DNA of 12,846 nucleotides from Minisyncoccota bacterium (GCA_018609785.1 JAHEOE010000045.1:1-12846), one strand, 5' to 3'. Positions 1 through 7,218 are shown, numbered from the stretch's first letter. Notes: generated by a model not told the origin, from the letters alone. Numbers and translations: made by a program.

Positions 1-810
1 ATTTCCAATGTGAATATTTCCTCGTTTATTAGCAATCTGCCACAAGGGAAGTCTACGGCTCACTTTTCTTCACCTAACGCAAGCGGGAGTACCTCTCAGG
101 CGGCGAATATCGTGGAAATGTTGGAAGTTGGCGCTCGCGCGTTGCTCATTGATGAAGATACGTCCGCAACTAACTTTATGATCCGTGACCGACGGATGCA
201 GGCGTTGATTGCCAAAGAAAAAGAACCGATTACGCCGTTTGTTGATAAAGTGCGCGCGTTGTTTGATGATTATGGTGTTTCGACCGTAGTTGTACTGGGC
301 GGTAGTGGTGATTATCTTGACCGGGCGGATACGGTCATCGCCATGGATACGTTTGAACCATACGACGTTACCGAACGGGCGCATGAGATTGCCGAACTTT
401 ATCAGACCGGGCGCAGTGGAGAAGGCGGAGAGACGTTTGGAGATTTGCCCCAACGGCATCCGTGGTTTGCTTCGGTTACCGAGCAGATGTTTATGAATAA
501 AGGACTGAAAGTCAAGGTTCCGGATACGCATACTATCAGACTCGGGAAAGAGAACATTGCCTTCTCGGCGGTGGAACAATTGGTAGACAAGAGTCAAACG
601 CAAGCCATATCCGAGGTTATTAAGTATTACGTGACTAAAGAGCAAGCTACGAATGTTTCGGTTGCCGAACTTATGGATCGGATTGAGTCGCAAATTGCCA
701 AAGAAGGGCTTGATAGCATTGTGCCCGGACATCGCGGAGATTTGGCCGGTTTTCGAGTCTTCGAACTTGCTGCTGTCATGAATCGTATTCGGTTGTTGGA
801 TTTTGAATAA
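1..810 (+). CDS. COG3044 predicted ATPase of the ABC class, C-terminal part (5' end outside the window)
   Basis: The reading frame is open from base 1, so the gene begins upstream; the GTG at 10 is probably not the start. The visible 269 codons carry the conserved late part of the ABC_ATPase family (COG3044, PF09818): the serine-rich signature-like segment ASGSTSQAANI (about residues 26-36), the Walker B segment LLIDEDTSATNFMIRD (48-63), the KEKEPITPFVDKV stretch, and the VVVLGGSGDYLDRADTVI block. The Walker A region must lie upstream of the window. The family is a soluble predicted ATPase whose substrate and pathway are not established; I infer nothing beyond nucleotide hydrolysis. The stop is at 808-810, directly before a hairpin that faces the convergent small gene. 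Family assignment is confident; biological role is unknown. Confidence 0.93.
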   Translation: MSNVNISSFISNLPQGKSTAHFSSPNASGSTSQAANIVEMLEVGARALLIDEDTSATNFMIRDRRMQALIAKEKEPITPFVDKVRALFDDYGVSTVVVLGGSGDYLDRADTVIAMDTFEPYDVTERAHEIAELYQTGRSGEGGETFGDLPQRHPWFASVTEQMFMNKGLKVKVPDTHTIRLGKENIAFSAVEQLVDKSQTQAISEVIKYYVTKEQATNVSVAELMDRIESQIAKEGLDSIVPGHRGDLAGFRVFELAAVMNRIRLLDFE

Positions 811-838
811 AAAAAGCCCCTCTTGTTTGGAAGAGGGG
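811..838 (-). terminator. Intrinsic terminator of the minus-strand gene ending at 847
   Basis: Perfect 8 bp stem CCCCTCTT (817-824) / AAGAGGGG (831-838) with a 6 nt loop. Read on the minus strand the stem is followed directly by C and a run of seven or more T (the A run at 809-815), a classic rho-independent terminator. On the plus strand the downstream bases are not T-rich, so it may stop the COG3044 transcript less efficiently. Confidence 0.85.
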
Positions 839-846
839 GTGTAGTA

Positions 847-1071
847 TTATTCGCTACTTGAAATTAAAGTTTTTCTGTGCTCTTCCAAGAAGACTTTATA
901 TTCCTCTCGGGAGAGTTTTTCTTGAGTGCTACTTGAGCTGATGTCCTTATAGCAAGGGTTATCAGGGCCTAGCTCTTTCTGTAATTCCATTAATAGGGTT
1001 TTTATTTCCCGGCATGTAGGAGAATTACAGCGTAGAATTTTGAGTTGAAACATTTGGTGTAATAGACCCAT
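847..1071 (-). CDS. Small unrecognised protein, 74 aa
   Basis: I do not recognise a family. The protein is soluble and mostly helical-looking, with a charged C-terminal half (residues about 50-70) and three cysteines (at about 15, 20 and 39). It is believed real because of its signals: a GAGGAG ribosome-binding site about 9 nt before the ATG at 1071, a perfect consensus promoter upstream (1108-1136), and a strong terminator just past its stop. It stands alone as a transcription unit, convergent with the COG3044 gene. The next minus-strand gene (1197-1547) ends in its own terminator, so the two are probably not co-transcribed. No function can be given. Confidence 0.7.
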   Translation of the reverse strand: MGLLHQMFQLKILRCNSPTCREIKTLLMELQKELGPDNPCYKDISSSSTQEKLSREEYKVFLEEHRKTLISSSE

Positions 1072-1107
1072 TGGAGTTCACTCCTCACAATAATAACGTA
1101 CAAAAGT

Positions 1108-1136
1108 ATTATATACTTATATACATATTATGTCAA
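1108..1136 (-). promoter_or_regulatory. Perfect sigma70 consensus promoter for the 74 aa gene
   Basis: On the minus strand TTGACA (complement of 1131-1136), 17 nt spacer, TATAAT (complement of 1108-1113). All 12 consensus bases match with the ideal spacing. The -10 box sits inside a 15 bp palindrome, AAGTATATAATACTT (1104-1118 region), which could be an operator; that role is inference. Confidence 0.85.
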
Positions 1137-1162
1137 ATAAGTTTAACTGATTGTGCATATAA

Positions 1163-1190
1163 TAAACGCTGAGTGTTTACTCAGCGTTTA
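1163..1190 (-). terminator. Hairpin terminator after the 117-120 aa minus-strand gene
   Basis: Perfect 11 bp stem TAAACGCTGAG (1163-1173) / CTCAGCGTTTA (1180-1190) with a 6 nt loop, only a few bases past the stop codon at 1197-1199. On the minus strand it is followed by an A/T-rich stretch rather than a pure T run, so it is a moderately strong intrinsic terminator. Confidence 0.7.
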
Positions 1191-1196
1191 AATATG

Positions 1197-1547
1197 TCAG
1201 GTACGTTTTTTGAGACTGGAAGAGAATACTTTACTTGTTAAGTAAGGGACTACATCTTCAAGATCTGAGGGAAAAGGGTAAGGTGCTAAAAACTTACTTA
1301 GTGCGGTATCCAGAGGAACAGCGGGAACACCGGGATGACAAGATGTTGTCAGATACTTGAGAAACGATTTACAAATTTCATTTGTCTCTTTATAGGTTAA
1401 TGTACCTGAAGCCCGGTATGTATTTAGTTGAGAGTAGAGCCATATGAGAGATAAAGTACCGTTTTGACGCAATCTCCTATATAATTGACGGGTTACTTCT
1501 TTGTCGGCGGGAGGATCCTTTCGGGGATCCGGAATATGATTAAGCAT
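1197..1547 (-). CDS. Small unrecognised protein, about 116 aa
   Basis: No family is recognised. The product is basic in its first third, looks helical and soluble, with no signal peptide or membrane segment; it contains a Trp-Leu-Tyr core (SLIWLYSQL) and a proline-rich C-terminal third. The first ATG is at 1547; a TTG at 1556 in the same frame would add three residues. Neither has a visible Shine-Dalgarno site, but a good promoter at 1578-1606 would place transcription start about 15-25 nt upstream, so a short leader is expected. A terminator hairpin follows the stop. The defined promoter and terminator make it a likely real single-gene unit; its role is unknown. Confidence 0.6.
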   Translation of the reverse strand: MLNHIPDPRKDPPADKEVTRQLYRRLRQNGTLSLIWLYSQLNTYRASGTLTYKETNEICKSFLKYLTTSCHPGVPAVPLDTALSKFLAPYPFPSDLEDVVPYLTSKVFSSSLKKRT

Positions 1548-1577
1548 GAGGAACAAGAGGGGGGAAGGTACATTTTA

Positions 1578-1615
1578 ATCCTAGGCGTATTTTAAATATT
1601 TGTCAATGCTTGACA
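1578..1615 (-). promoter_or_regulatory. Promoter with an overlapping palindrome for the small gene at 1197-1547
   Basis: On the minus strand TTGACA (complement of 1601-1606), 17 nt spacer, TAGGAT (complement of 1578-1583). The -35 box is one arm of a perfect 15 bp inverted repeat TGTCAATGCTTGACA (1601-1615), the size and symmetry of a repressor operator. Operator function is inference; the second TTGACA on the plus strand has no good -10 box. Confidence 0.65.
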
Positions 1616-1643
1616 TATTTAAGAAATGATTTCAAACAGATTC

Positions 1644-1815
1644 TCGAGTCCATTCTCAAAGTTATGTAAGGTGAAAGTCTATGAAAGCGACAGAGCGTAT
1701 GAACGAATTTTGGGATAGGGTGTGGCCGTAGGCGTTAATGCCAGTGAATACGTTTCTGTCACCTTTATATGTGTATAATAGATATTCCAAAAGAATCTTT
1801 TTAAAATGGCTTATA
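1644..1815. mobile_element. MITE-like palindromic element, copy 1 (decayed)
   Basis: About 172 bp, no coding capacity. It holds an internal inverted repeat of about 21 bp (1680-1700 and 1748-1769, core GACAGA..CGTAT / ATACG..TCTGTC) around a 47 nt loop that starts GAACGAATTTTGGG and contains GGCCGTAGGCGTTAA. A second copy lies at 11601-11770. The left arm here (GAGTCCATTCTCAAAG, then GGTGAAAGTCTATGAA) matches the reverse complement of the right arm of copy 2, and the right arm here (AATAGA....CCAAAAG....TTTTT) matches the reverse complement of copy 2's left arm, yet the loops are in the same orientation. The outer termini are less symmetrical than in copy 2, so this copy is probably older. 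No clear target duplication was found. Confidence 0.7.
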
Positions 1816-1869
1816 ATAACTTCACAATATGGTGTGTATACGTTACGCTAAATACAGGTAAATTCGGTT

Positions 1870-2547
1870 ATGATTGAGACTGTTAATTTGACCAAAACAT
1901 ATAACCCCAAGCGTACTCCATATACGGCGATTAATAATGTCTCGCTTTCTTTGGAAGGAGGTGAATCCATCGCCATTATGGGGAAGTCCGGCTCGGGAAA
2001 GTCCACACTCATGCATCTTTTGGCGGGCCTTGACTCGCCGAGTTCCGGAGAGATTTATGTTAACGGCACTAACTTGGCGGCCATGAGCAATCGGGAACTG
2101 AATACGTTCCGAAATCATTCGGTGGGCTTTGTGTTTCAGGCGTTTTATCTTATGCCGTATGATACGGTCTTTGAAAATGTGGCGTTGCCGCTTCGTATTC
2201 GGAAGTCTTCTGAAAAAGAGATTGAAACGCAGGTAACCGAAATGTTGGAGAGCGTCGGGCTCTCCGATAAACGATACGTGGATACGATTGATCTTTCAGG
2301 CGGGCAGAAACAACGCGTCTCCATCGCCCGAGCGTTGGTGACCAATCCGCAAGTTGTCTTCGCCGATGAGCCGACGGGGAATTTGGATTCCGAAACGGGG
2401 GAAGAAATTGAAAATTTGTTGTTCCGAATGCAGAAGGACTATAAAGCTACGATTATTGTGGTTACGCACGATAAAGATTTGGCCGAAAAATGTGATGAGA
2501 TCGTTGCTCTCAAAGATGGTCAGGTGGTGGATAAAGACGACGTATGA
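1870..2547 (+). CDS. MacB/LolD-type ABC exporter ATP-binding protein
   Basis: 225 aa, full length for the family. The motifs are intact: Walker A GKSGSGKS at 38-45, Q-loop Q90, signature LSGGQ at 142-146, Walker B VVFADEP at 162-168 with catalytic E167, D-loop NLDS at 171-174, and switch H200. The DEPTGNLDS block is typical of the LolD/MacB/FtsE branch. It should hydrolyse ATP on the cytoplasmic face to drive the permease encoded next, which starts inside its stop codon (ATGA overlap at 2544-2547), so the two are translationally coupled. Substrate cannot be told from the sequence. The leader has only a weak ribosome-binding site and lies right after MITE copy 1, whose right end contributes TATAAT at 1774 and 1812, without a matching -35 box. 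Confidence 0.95.
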   Translation: MIETVNLTKTYNPKRTPYTAINNVSLSLEGGESIAIMGKSGSGKSTLMHLLAGLDSPSSGEIYVNGTNLAAMSNRELNTFRNHSVGFVFQAFYLMPYDTVFENVALPLRIRKSSEKEIETQVTEMLESVGLSDKRYVDTIDLSGGQKQRVSIARALVTNPQVVFADEPTGNLDSETGEEIENLLFRMQKDYKATIIVVTHDKDLAEKCDEIVALKDGQVVDKDDV

Positions 2548-3848
2548 AGTTTAAAGATCTGATCAAACTCGCAAACAGGCAGTTATTTAATCGCAAATGG
2601 CAGGCACTTTTGCCGATTTTATCCTTGGTTGTGGGGGCAACCACGATGACGTTTGCTCTGGGAGCGGGGTTTGGCGTGCAGAGTCTGTTTGAAAAACAGC
2701 TGGCCGCCGAGCGAGCGCCTCGATTACTGGAAATTGCTCCCGATCCGTCTTCTGAAACGGAGTCCGAAAAGGACAGGTCCGAAGAACCCGTGCCGAAGTA
2801 TACCGATCCGTCCGAGAACAAGCAGGCACAGGAAATTACCGCTACGCTTGAGGATTTGCTTCTGTCGGATACGGATCTGAAAAAGGCGGCGAAAGTTTCA
2901 TATGTGGAAGAAGTCTCGCCCATGCATTCGATTAATATGAAGTATGTGACTCTGGAAGGGACGGAAGAAAAATATACTCCGGGGACGGAGCCCTTGTTTG
3001 ATTCCATGGAGCTCAAGATGTTGGCGGGAGAACAGGCGGATTCTTCCGGAAAGGTAGTGGTCACTGAAGCGTTTGTCGAACTGGAGACTGTTGGATCTCC
3101 GCAGAACTTGGTGGGGAAAGGGATGACACTTACGTATATCAACGGATCCGGGGAAGAGGAGCAAAAAGAGGTGACCATAAGCGGTGTTCGCGCGGCGGGT
3201 ATTGCGTCAACCGCCCGAATTTTTATACCGTACGATCTGACAGTGACTATTGCGAAAGCGCAACTACAAGAAGGAGAATCATTACAGCCTCGTCGAGCGG
3301 CGGTTCGTCTGCAGCCCGATTTGAACCCAGATCAACGCGAGCAAGTTCGCGACGATCTAAAGGCCACAGGATTTCGAGTGCTTGATTTTGCTCAGGATCG
3401 CGACACCGTTCAGCGAGTGGGATTGTATTTGACGTTGGCTATGGCTGCTTTTGCCGGTGTTGTCATATTCGCCGCGCTTTTCGGAGTGGCGAATACCATG
3501 TCTATGAGTGTCTATGAGCGTATTAGACAGATCGGGCTTATGAAAGCGCTTGGTATGAGCGGTGGAACGGTTTTTTTGTTATTTGCCATGGAGGGAGCAT
3601 TTATCGGCTTTTGGGGAGCGGTCATTGGAATTGGTATTGCGTACTCCATTTCCGCCTTTCTGTTAAATCCGTGGTTGGCCGAGTTTTTCTCTGACAAGGG
3701 AGTTGACGCGGCTTTTCAGTTCGTGTTTCCACCTGAATGGATATTGGCCATTATTGTCGGGCTTATGGCGATTGCCTTTTTAGCTTCTACTCTTCCCGCT
3801 CGTCGAGCCGCGAAGGCCAATCCCATAGAGGCGTTGCGGTACGAATAG
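2544..3848 (+). CDS. MacB/FtsX-family ABC exporter permease
   Basis: 434 aa. The layout is that of the MacB/LolE class: a first membrane segment at about 21-45, a large extracytoplasmic region (about 46-290), then three membrane segments at about 293-317, 341-374 and 398-416. The C-terminal FtsX domain has the usual ERIRQIGLMKALGM motif (325-338) after the second helix and ends LPARRAAKANPIEALRYE. The extracytoplasmic part begins with a strongly acidic, probably disordered insert (about 66-95, rich in Glu, Ser, Asp). In this class the permease usually works as a mechanotransmission dimer with a LolD-type ATPase, here the overlapping upstream gene. No outer-membrane or adaptor gene is adjacent, fitting a monoderm exporter of a peptide or lipid-like compound; that substrate guess is inference. 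Confidence 0.92.
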   Translation: MKFKDLIKLANRQLFNRKWQALLPILSLVVGATTMTFALGAGFGVQSLFEKQLAAERAPRLLEIAPDPSSETESEKDRSEEPVPKYTDPSENKQAQEITATLEDLLLSDTDLKKAAKVSYVEEVSPMHSINMKYVTLEGTEEKYTPGTEPLFDSMELKMLAGEQADSSGKVVVTEAFVELETVGSPQNLVGKGMTLTYINGSGEEEQKEVTISGVRAAGIASTARIFIPYDLTVTIAKAQLQEGESLQPRRAAVRLQPDLNPDQREQVRDDLKATGFRVLDFAQDRDTVQRVGLYLTLAMAAFAGVVIFAALFGVANTMSMSVYERIRQIGLMKALGMSGGTVFLLFAMEGAFIGFWGAVIGIGIAYSISAFLLNPWLAEFFSDKGVDAAFQFVFPPEWILAIIVGLMAIAFLASTLPARRAAKANPIEALRYE

Positions 3849-3952
3849 TTGCAATCTGAGGATTGGGAGCTTTGTGTTGTTTCTCTCAAAATCTGAATAT
3901 GAAGTGAAAGGACTGGTTTATCTGTAAAAGCCGGAAGACCGGGAGATTTCTC

Positions 3953-3980
3953 TTGACAGGGAGGTGAGGAAACGTATAGG
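3953..3980 (+). promoter_or_regulatory. Promoter of the osmoprotectant uptake operon
   Basis: TTGACA (3953-3958), 16 nt spacer, TATAGG (3975-3980). Expected transcription start is near 3987, leaving a leader of about 20 nt before the binding-protein gene. The spacer is purine-rich (GGGAGGTGAGGAAACG), a slightly short, GC-rich spacer. The rest of the 3849-4004 gap holds only a small CCGG-AAGA-CCGG hairpin. Confidence 0.65.
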
Positions 3981-4004
3981 GTAAAAATGTAGAAAGTTAA
4001 TGGA

Positions 4005-5024
4005 ATGCCTATGAGTAAACAGACAGTAACCACAGTAATCGGAATTATTGTTCTGGTTATTATTGTGGCTTTCGTGGTTCGCGGTCAAGGCGGTGAAAAC
4101 GCTGAAGAAACCTCGGATAACGAACCGCAAAGCGGAGAAGAAACCGCTTCTTCCTTCGGGGAATCGGTGGACTACACCATAACCGGAATTGATGAAGGTG
4201 CGGGAATTACGAAGAATACCAAAAAAGCGTTGGAAGAATACGGTCTGCAAGATCAATGGTCTTTGAAGACAAGTTCCTCTTCGGCAATGCTCACTTCGTT
4301 GCAAGACGCAATGGAAAATGAAGAGCCGATCATTGCCACGGTTTGGAAACCGCATTCGGCGTTCTCTCTTTCGGAGAATATTCGTCAGTTGGAAGACCCG
4401 AAAGGAATCTACAATGACTCCGAAGCTACCAAGCAATTCTTGGAGGAAAATGCATCTGACTTTGCTACTGATGAAGTGAAGTCAAGTGTCAACTCCGATG
4501 TTCTCGCAACCGTAGTTTACGACGGATTTGCCGAGGATGCTCCGGCGGCGTATGAAATGTTCAACGAGTTCCGTGTGCCGGCCAGCACACAAAGTGACTG
4601 GATTTATCAGCTTAGTGTTGAAGAAAAAGATGCTGAGGATATCGCGCAGAACTACGTTGATAACAACCAAGACAAAATGCCGGACGTATCGGCGGACCTT
4701 GGCAAGGACAAAATCACCTTGGGAATCCCGCCATGGCCGGGAGCGCGTGTCAAAAGTCACGTAGTTGCCAAAATGCTCGAAGAGCAGGGTTACAACACGG
4801 AGATCAAAGAGCTTGATGCCGGTGCGCTTTACACCTCATTGGCTGAAAAAGATCTTGACGTGAACGTAGCCGGATGGCTCCCGACCACGCACCAGAGTTA
4901 CTGGGACGAGCATGGAGACAAGCTTGAGATTGCCGGTATCAACGTGGTCGAAACCTGGCTCGGCCTCGGAGTTCCGGAGTACGTGGACGACTCCATCCAG
5001 TCCATCGAAGACCTTAAAGAGTAA
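4005..5024 (+). CDS. opuAC: Glycine betaine/proline betaine ABC transporter substrate-binding protein (OpuAC type), membrane-anchored
   Basis: 339 aa. Residues 7-25 form one hydrophobic segment with no lipobox cysteine, so the protein is probably held by an uncleaved N-terminal anchor. An acidic linker (30-55) follows, then the binding fold. Lobe order is as in Bacillus subtilis OpuAC: the TGIDEGAGITKNTKKALEEYG lobe first, the ITLGIPPWPGARV lobe second, ending IQSIEDLKE. The betaine cage residues of that protein have counterparts: W114 (ATVWKPH), W244 (PPWPG), W291 and H296 (GWLPTTH). Start is ATG 4005 or ATG 4011; no strong ribosome-binding site decides it. Codon use leans to C-ending codons more than the neighbours, suggesting high expression. 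It opens the uptake operon and should deliver quaternary-amine osmolytes to the permease at 6286. Confidence 0.93.
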   Translation: MPMSKQTVTTVIGIIVLVIIVAFVVRGQGGENAEETSDNEPQSGEETASSFGESVDYTITGIDEGAGITKNTKKALEEYGLQDQWSLKTSSSSAMLTSLQDAMENEEPIIATVWKPHSAFSLSENIRQLEDPKGIYNDSEATKQFLEENASDFATDEVKSSVNSDVLATVVYDGFAEDAPAAYEMFNEFRVPASTQSDWIYQLSVEEKDAEDIAQNYVDNNQDKMPDVSADLGKDKITLGIPPWPGARVKSHVVAKMLEEQGYNTEIKELDAGALYTSLAEKDLDVNVAGWLPTTHQSYWDEHGDKLEIAGINVVETWLGLGVPEYVDDSIQSIEDLKE

Positions 5025-5061
5025 CTTCACCTGTAAGACAGGCTACTCTTGTCTTGATAAG

Positions 5062-5100
5062 AAGCATCTCTCTTCTCCCCGAGGGAAGAGGGGTGCTTTT
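5062..5100 (+). terminator. Attenuator-like hairpin between binding protein and ATPase genes
   Basis: A 14 bp stem, AAGCATCTCTCTTC (5062-5075) with GAAGAGGGGTGCTT (5085-5098), including two G-U pairs and a 9 nt loop, followed by only four T. It sits inside the operon 40 nt after the binding-protein stop. The weak T run suggests partial termination or protection of the upstream mRNA from 3' decay, giving more binding protein than membrane complex. Confidence 0.7.
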
Positions 5101-5123
5101 ACCAAAACAAGGGAAGAACAGAT

Positions 5124-6293
5124 ATGAATACCGAGGAGCGTGTCCAAGCCCACAACATAACCAAAATTTTCGGAGATAATCCGGAGGCGGCTTTTGCCGG
5201 TATTCAAGAAGGCAAACGTAAGCAAACTATTTTTCAGGAAACAGGACAACTTGTGGCGCTCCGAGATGTCTCGTTTTCGGTGAATGCCGGTGAGATATTT
5301 GTAATCATGGGACTTTCCGGGAGCGGAAAGAGTACGTTATTGCGTTGTATAAATCGGCTTCATAATCCGACGCAAGGGACTGTAACCATTGAAGGGACGG
5401 ATGTGACTTCGTTGACCACCAAACAACTTCGTACCTTTCGGCGGAACACCTTGGGGATGGTCTTTCAGCATTTTGCGCTCTTTCCCAATAAGTCGGTGCT
5501 TGATAACGTGACGTTTGGGCTGGAAATTCAAGGTGTCAAAAAACATGAGCGACAAGAAAAGGGAAGAGAGGTGTTGGAAACAGTCGGACTGAAAGAATAT
5601 GCGGACAAGAAAACGAGTCAACTGAGCGGTGGCATGCAACAGCGCGTGGGCTTGGCGCGCGCTTTGGCGATCGATCCGGATATTTTACTGATGGATGAGC
5701 CGTTCAGCGCCTTGGATCCGCTCATTCGGAGTGGGCTGCAGGACGAGTTGTTGAAACTCCATAGTCAGATGTCGAAAACCATTCTTTTTGTGACACATGA
5801 TCTTAATGAAGCTGTGCGAGTCGGAGATCGAATCGCGATCGTCAATCAAGAAGGGCAGCTTAGTCAGATTGCCAGTCCGGAAGAAATTCTCTTGCACCCG
5901 GCGGATGATTATGTGGCGCGATTCCTCAAAGATGTGGATCGTCCCTCTGTAGTGCGGTTGGAGACAATTATGCGCAAGCCGACAGTTACGTATGAGTATA
6001 CCAGTTCGCGAGGAAATGAGATTTTGAAGCAAACCGCCCAAACGTATTTCTTTGTCTTAAACGATCGGTCCGAACCGCGCGGTGTGTGGTTTGAGGAACA
6101 AATTCGGGAAAATCGGGCGATGGATATGCCGCACACACTCCATAAGGATATGACCGTTCGGGATGCGCTTCCGTCGATCCTTACGGATAGTTATCCGGTC
6201 GGGGTAGTCGACGATGAGGGGAAACTGATCGGGGAAGTGCACCGGCAAGATGTAGTTACGCTTTTGACGTCTAATACGCTCGCTTATGAATAA
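5124..6293 (+). CDS. opuAA: Glycine betaine ABC transporter ATP-binding protein with C-terminal CBS domains (OpuAA/ProV)
   Basis: 389 aa, normal length for the family. It has the long N-terminal extension typical of ProV/OpuAA (about 1-45, with the AF.GIQEGKRKQ segment), Walker A GLSGSGKS at 63-70, Q115, signature LSGGM at 167-171, Walker B ILLMDEP at 187-193, the FSALDPLIR D-loop, and switch H225. Residues about 280-385 form a tandem CBS region, the ionic-strength sensor in OpuA-type transporters; its second half (DSYPVGVVDDEGKLIGEVHRQDVV) is clear and the first half is diverged. An AAGGGAAG ribosome-binding site precedes the ATG. The gene overlaps the permease by 8 nt, so translation is coupled. 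It energises uptake of betaine delivered by the protein at 4005. Confidence 0.95.
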   Translation: MNTEERVQAHNITKIFGDNPEAAFAGIQEGKRKQTIFQETGQLVALRDVSFSVNAGEIFVIMGLSGSGKSTLLRCINRLHNPTQGTVTIEGTDVTSLTTKQLRTFRRNTLGMVFQHFALFPNKSVLDNVTFGLEIQGVKKHERQEKGREVLETVGLKEYADKKTSQLSGGMQQRVGLARALAIDPDILLMDEPFSALDPLIRSGLQDELLKLHSQMSKTILFVTHDLNEAVRVGDRIAIVNQEGQLSQIASPEEILLHPADDYVARFLKDVDRPSVVRLETIMRKPTVTYEYTSSRGNEILKQTAQTYFFVLNDRSEPRGVWFEEQIRENRAMDMPHTLHKDMTVRDALPSILTDSYPVGVVDDEGKLIGEVHRQDVVTLLTSNTLAYE

Positions 6294-7215
6294 GAAAGAC
6301 AACCTTCTTGGAACAAATATTCTATTGATTTTTATTGCCATTGCGGCACTTATTGGATTTTCCGAACAGTATGCGGTGCTTGATTCCGTACCGCGTCTTC
6401 CTTTTGCGGAAAGAGCTGATGAAACGGTTGATTGGTTGGACACAAATTTCGAACCTGTTTTTGATCGCATCGGAGATGGTATTTCGGGAATTTTGAATCC
6501 CATTCAACATGTTTTGACTGAATTCCCCCCGCTCTTTGTTATTACCCTCCTTTCCGTGTTGGGGTATATGGTCGGCGGATGGCGATTGGGCGTTTTTATG
6601 TTGCTTTCGTTCCTGTTTGCCGTCTCCATTGAAATGTTCACTCCAATGATGGTGACATTGTCCTTGGTCTTAACCGCCGTCATTCTTGATATTGCCCTTG
6701 GGATTCCGTTGGGCATTTTGAAGGCGCATATACCTTCGTTCAGTGCCGTTTTGGATCCGGTACTTGATTTTATGCAGAGTCTCCCTCTGTTCGTTTATCT
6801 AATTCCGGTGATTTTGTTCTGGGGGATTGGGAATGTTTCCGGTATTGTGGCGACGTTTATTTTCTCTATGCCGCCGACGGTTCGGTTAACAGCTCTTGGC
6901 ATTCAACAGCTTCCCAAAGAATTGATAGAAGCGGGGCAGGCTTTTGGGAGTACCGGCTTTCAGTTTCTCACCAAAGTGGAACTTCCGCTCTCCATGCCAT
7001 CGATTATGGCGGGAATTAACCAAACCATTATGCTTGCCTTGGCCATGGTTGTCGTCGCGGCCATGGTCGGCGCCGAAGGGTTGGGGAATATTGTTTATGC
7101 CTCAATCGTACAGCTTAAAGTGGGAGAGGGAATTGCCAGCGGTGTCGGTCTGGTTCTCTTGGCCATGATGCTTGATCGATTGACAAAAGCTGCTTGGAAG
7201 CGTCTGCAGTCGTAA
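6286..7215 (+). CDS. opuAB: Glycine betaine ABC transporter permease (OpuAB/ProW)
   Basis: 309 aa. An extra N-terminal hydrophobic helix (about 11-26) precedes an amphipathic linker, then the BPD_transp_1 core from about 80 to 300. Family hallmarks are the LDFMQSLPLFVYLIPV block (160-175), IFSMPPTVRLTALGI (192-206), the EAA coupling loop ELIEAGQAFGSTGFQFLTKVELP (about 212-234), and the INQTIMLALAMVVVAAMVGAEGLG block (244-267). Two copies should form the channel, each bound by the ATPase at its EAA loop. The start lies inside the ATPase gene. The gene ends 3 nt before the PHP gene remnant, so that gene was once probably the next one downstream. Confidence 0.94.
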   Translation: MNKKDNLLGTNILLIFIAIAALIGFSEQYAVLDSVPRLPFAERADETVDWLDTNFEPVFDRIGDGISGILNPIQHVLTEFPPLFVITLLSVLGYMVGGWRLGVFMLLSFLFAVSIEMFTPMMVTLSLVLTAVILDIALGIPLGILKAHIPSFSAVLDPVLDFMQSLPLFVYLIPVILFWGIGNVSGIVATFIFSMPPTVRLTALGIQQLPKELIEAGQAFGSTGFQFLTKVELPLSMPSIMAGINQTIMLALAMVVVAAMVGAEGLGNIVYASIVQLKVGEGIASGVGLVLLAMMLDRLTKAAWKRLQS

Positions 7216-7218
7216 CAT

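Noticed and set aside
1644..1815. Element copies considered as integron attC sites.
   Set aside because: No RYYYAAC/GTTRRRY core sites, no integron integrase, and the neighbouring genes are in mixed orientation rather than a cassette array.
3844..3930. CAATC-TGAG-GATTG hairpin after the exporter permease considered as a terminator.
   Set aside because: Only 5 bp of stem and no T run follows.
4005..5024. The binding protein appears circularly permuted compared with ProX-type betaine-binding proteins.
   Set aside because: The lobe order and the C-terminal SIEDLK ending match Bacillus subtilis OpuAC, so this is the known OpuAC arrangement and not a new permutation.
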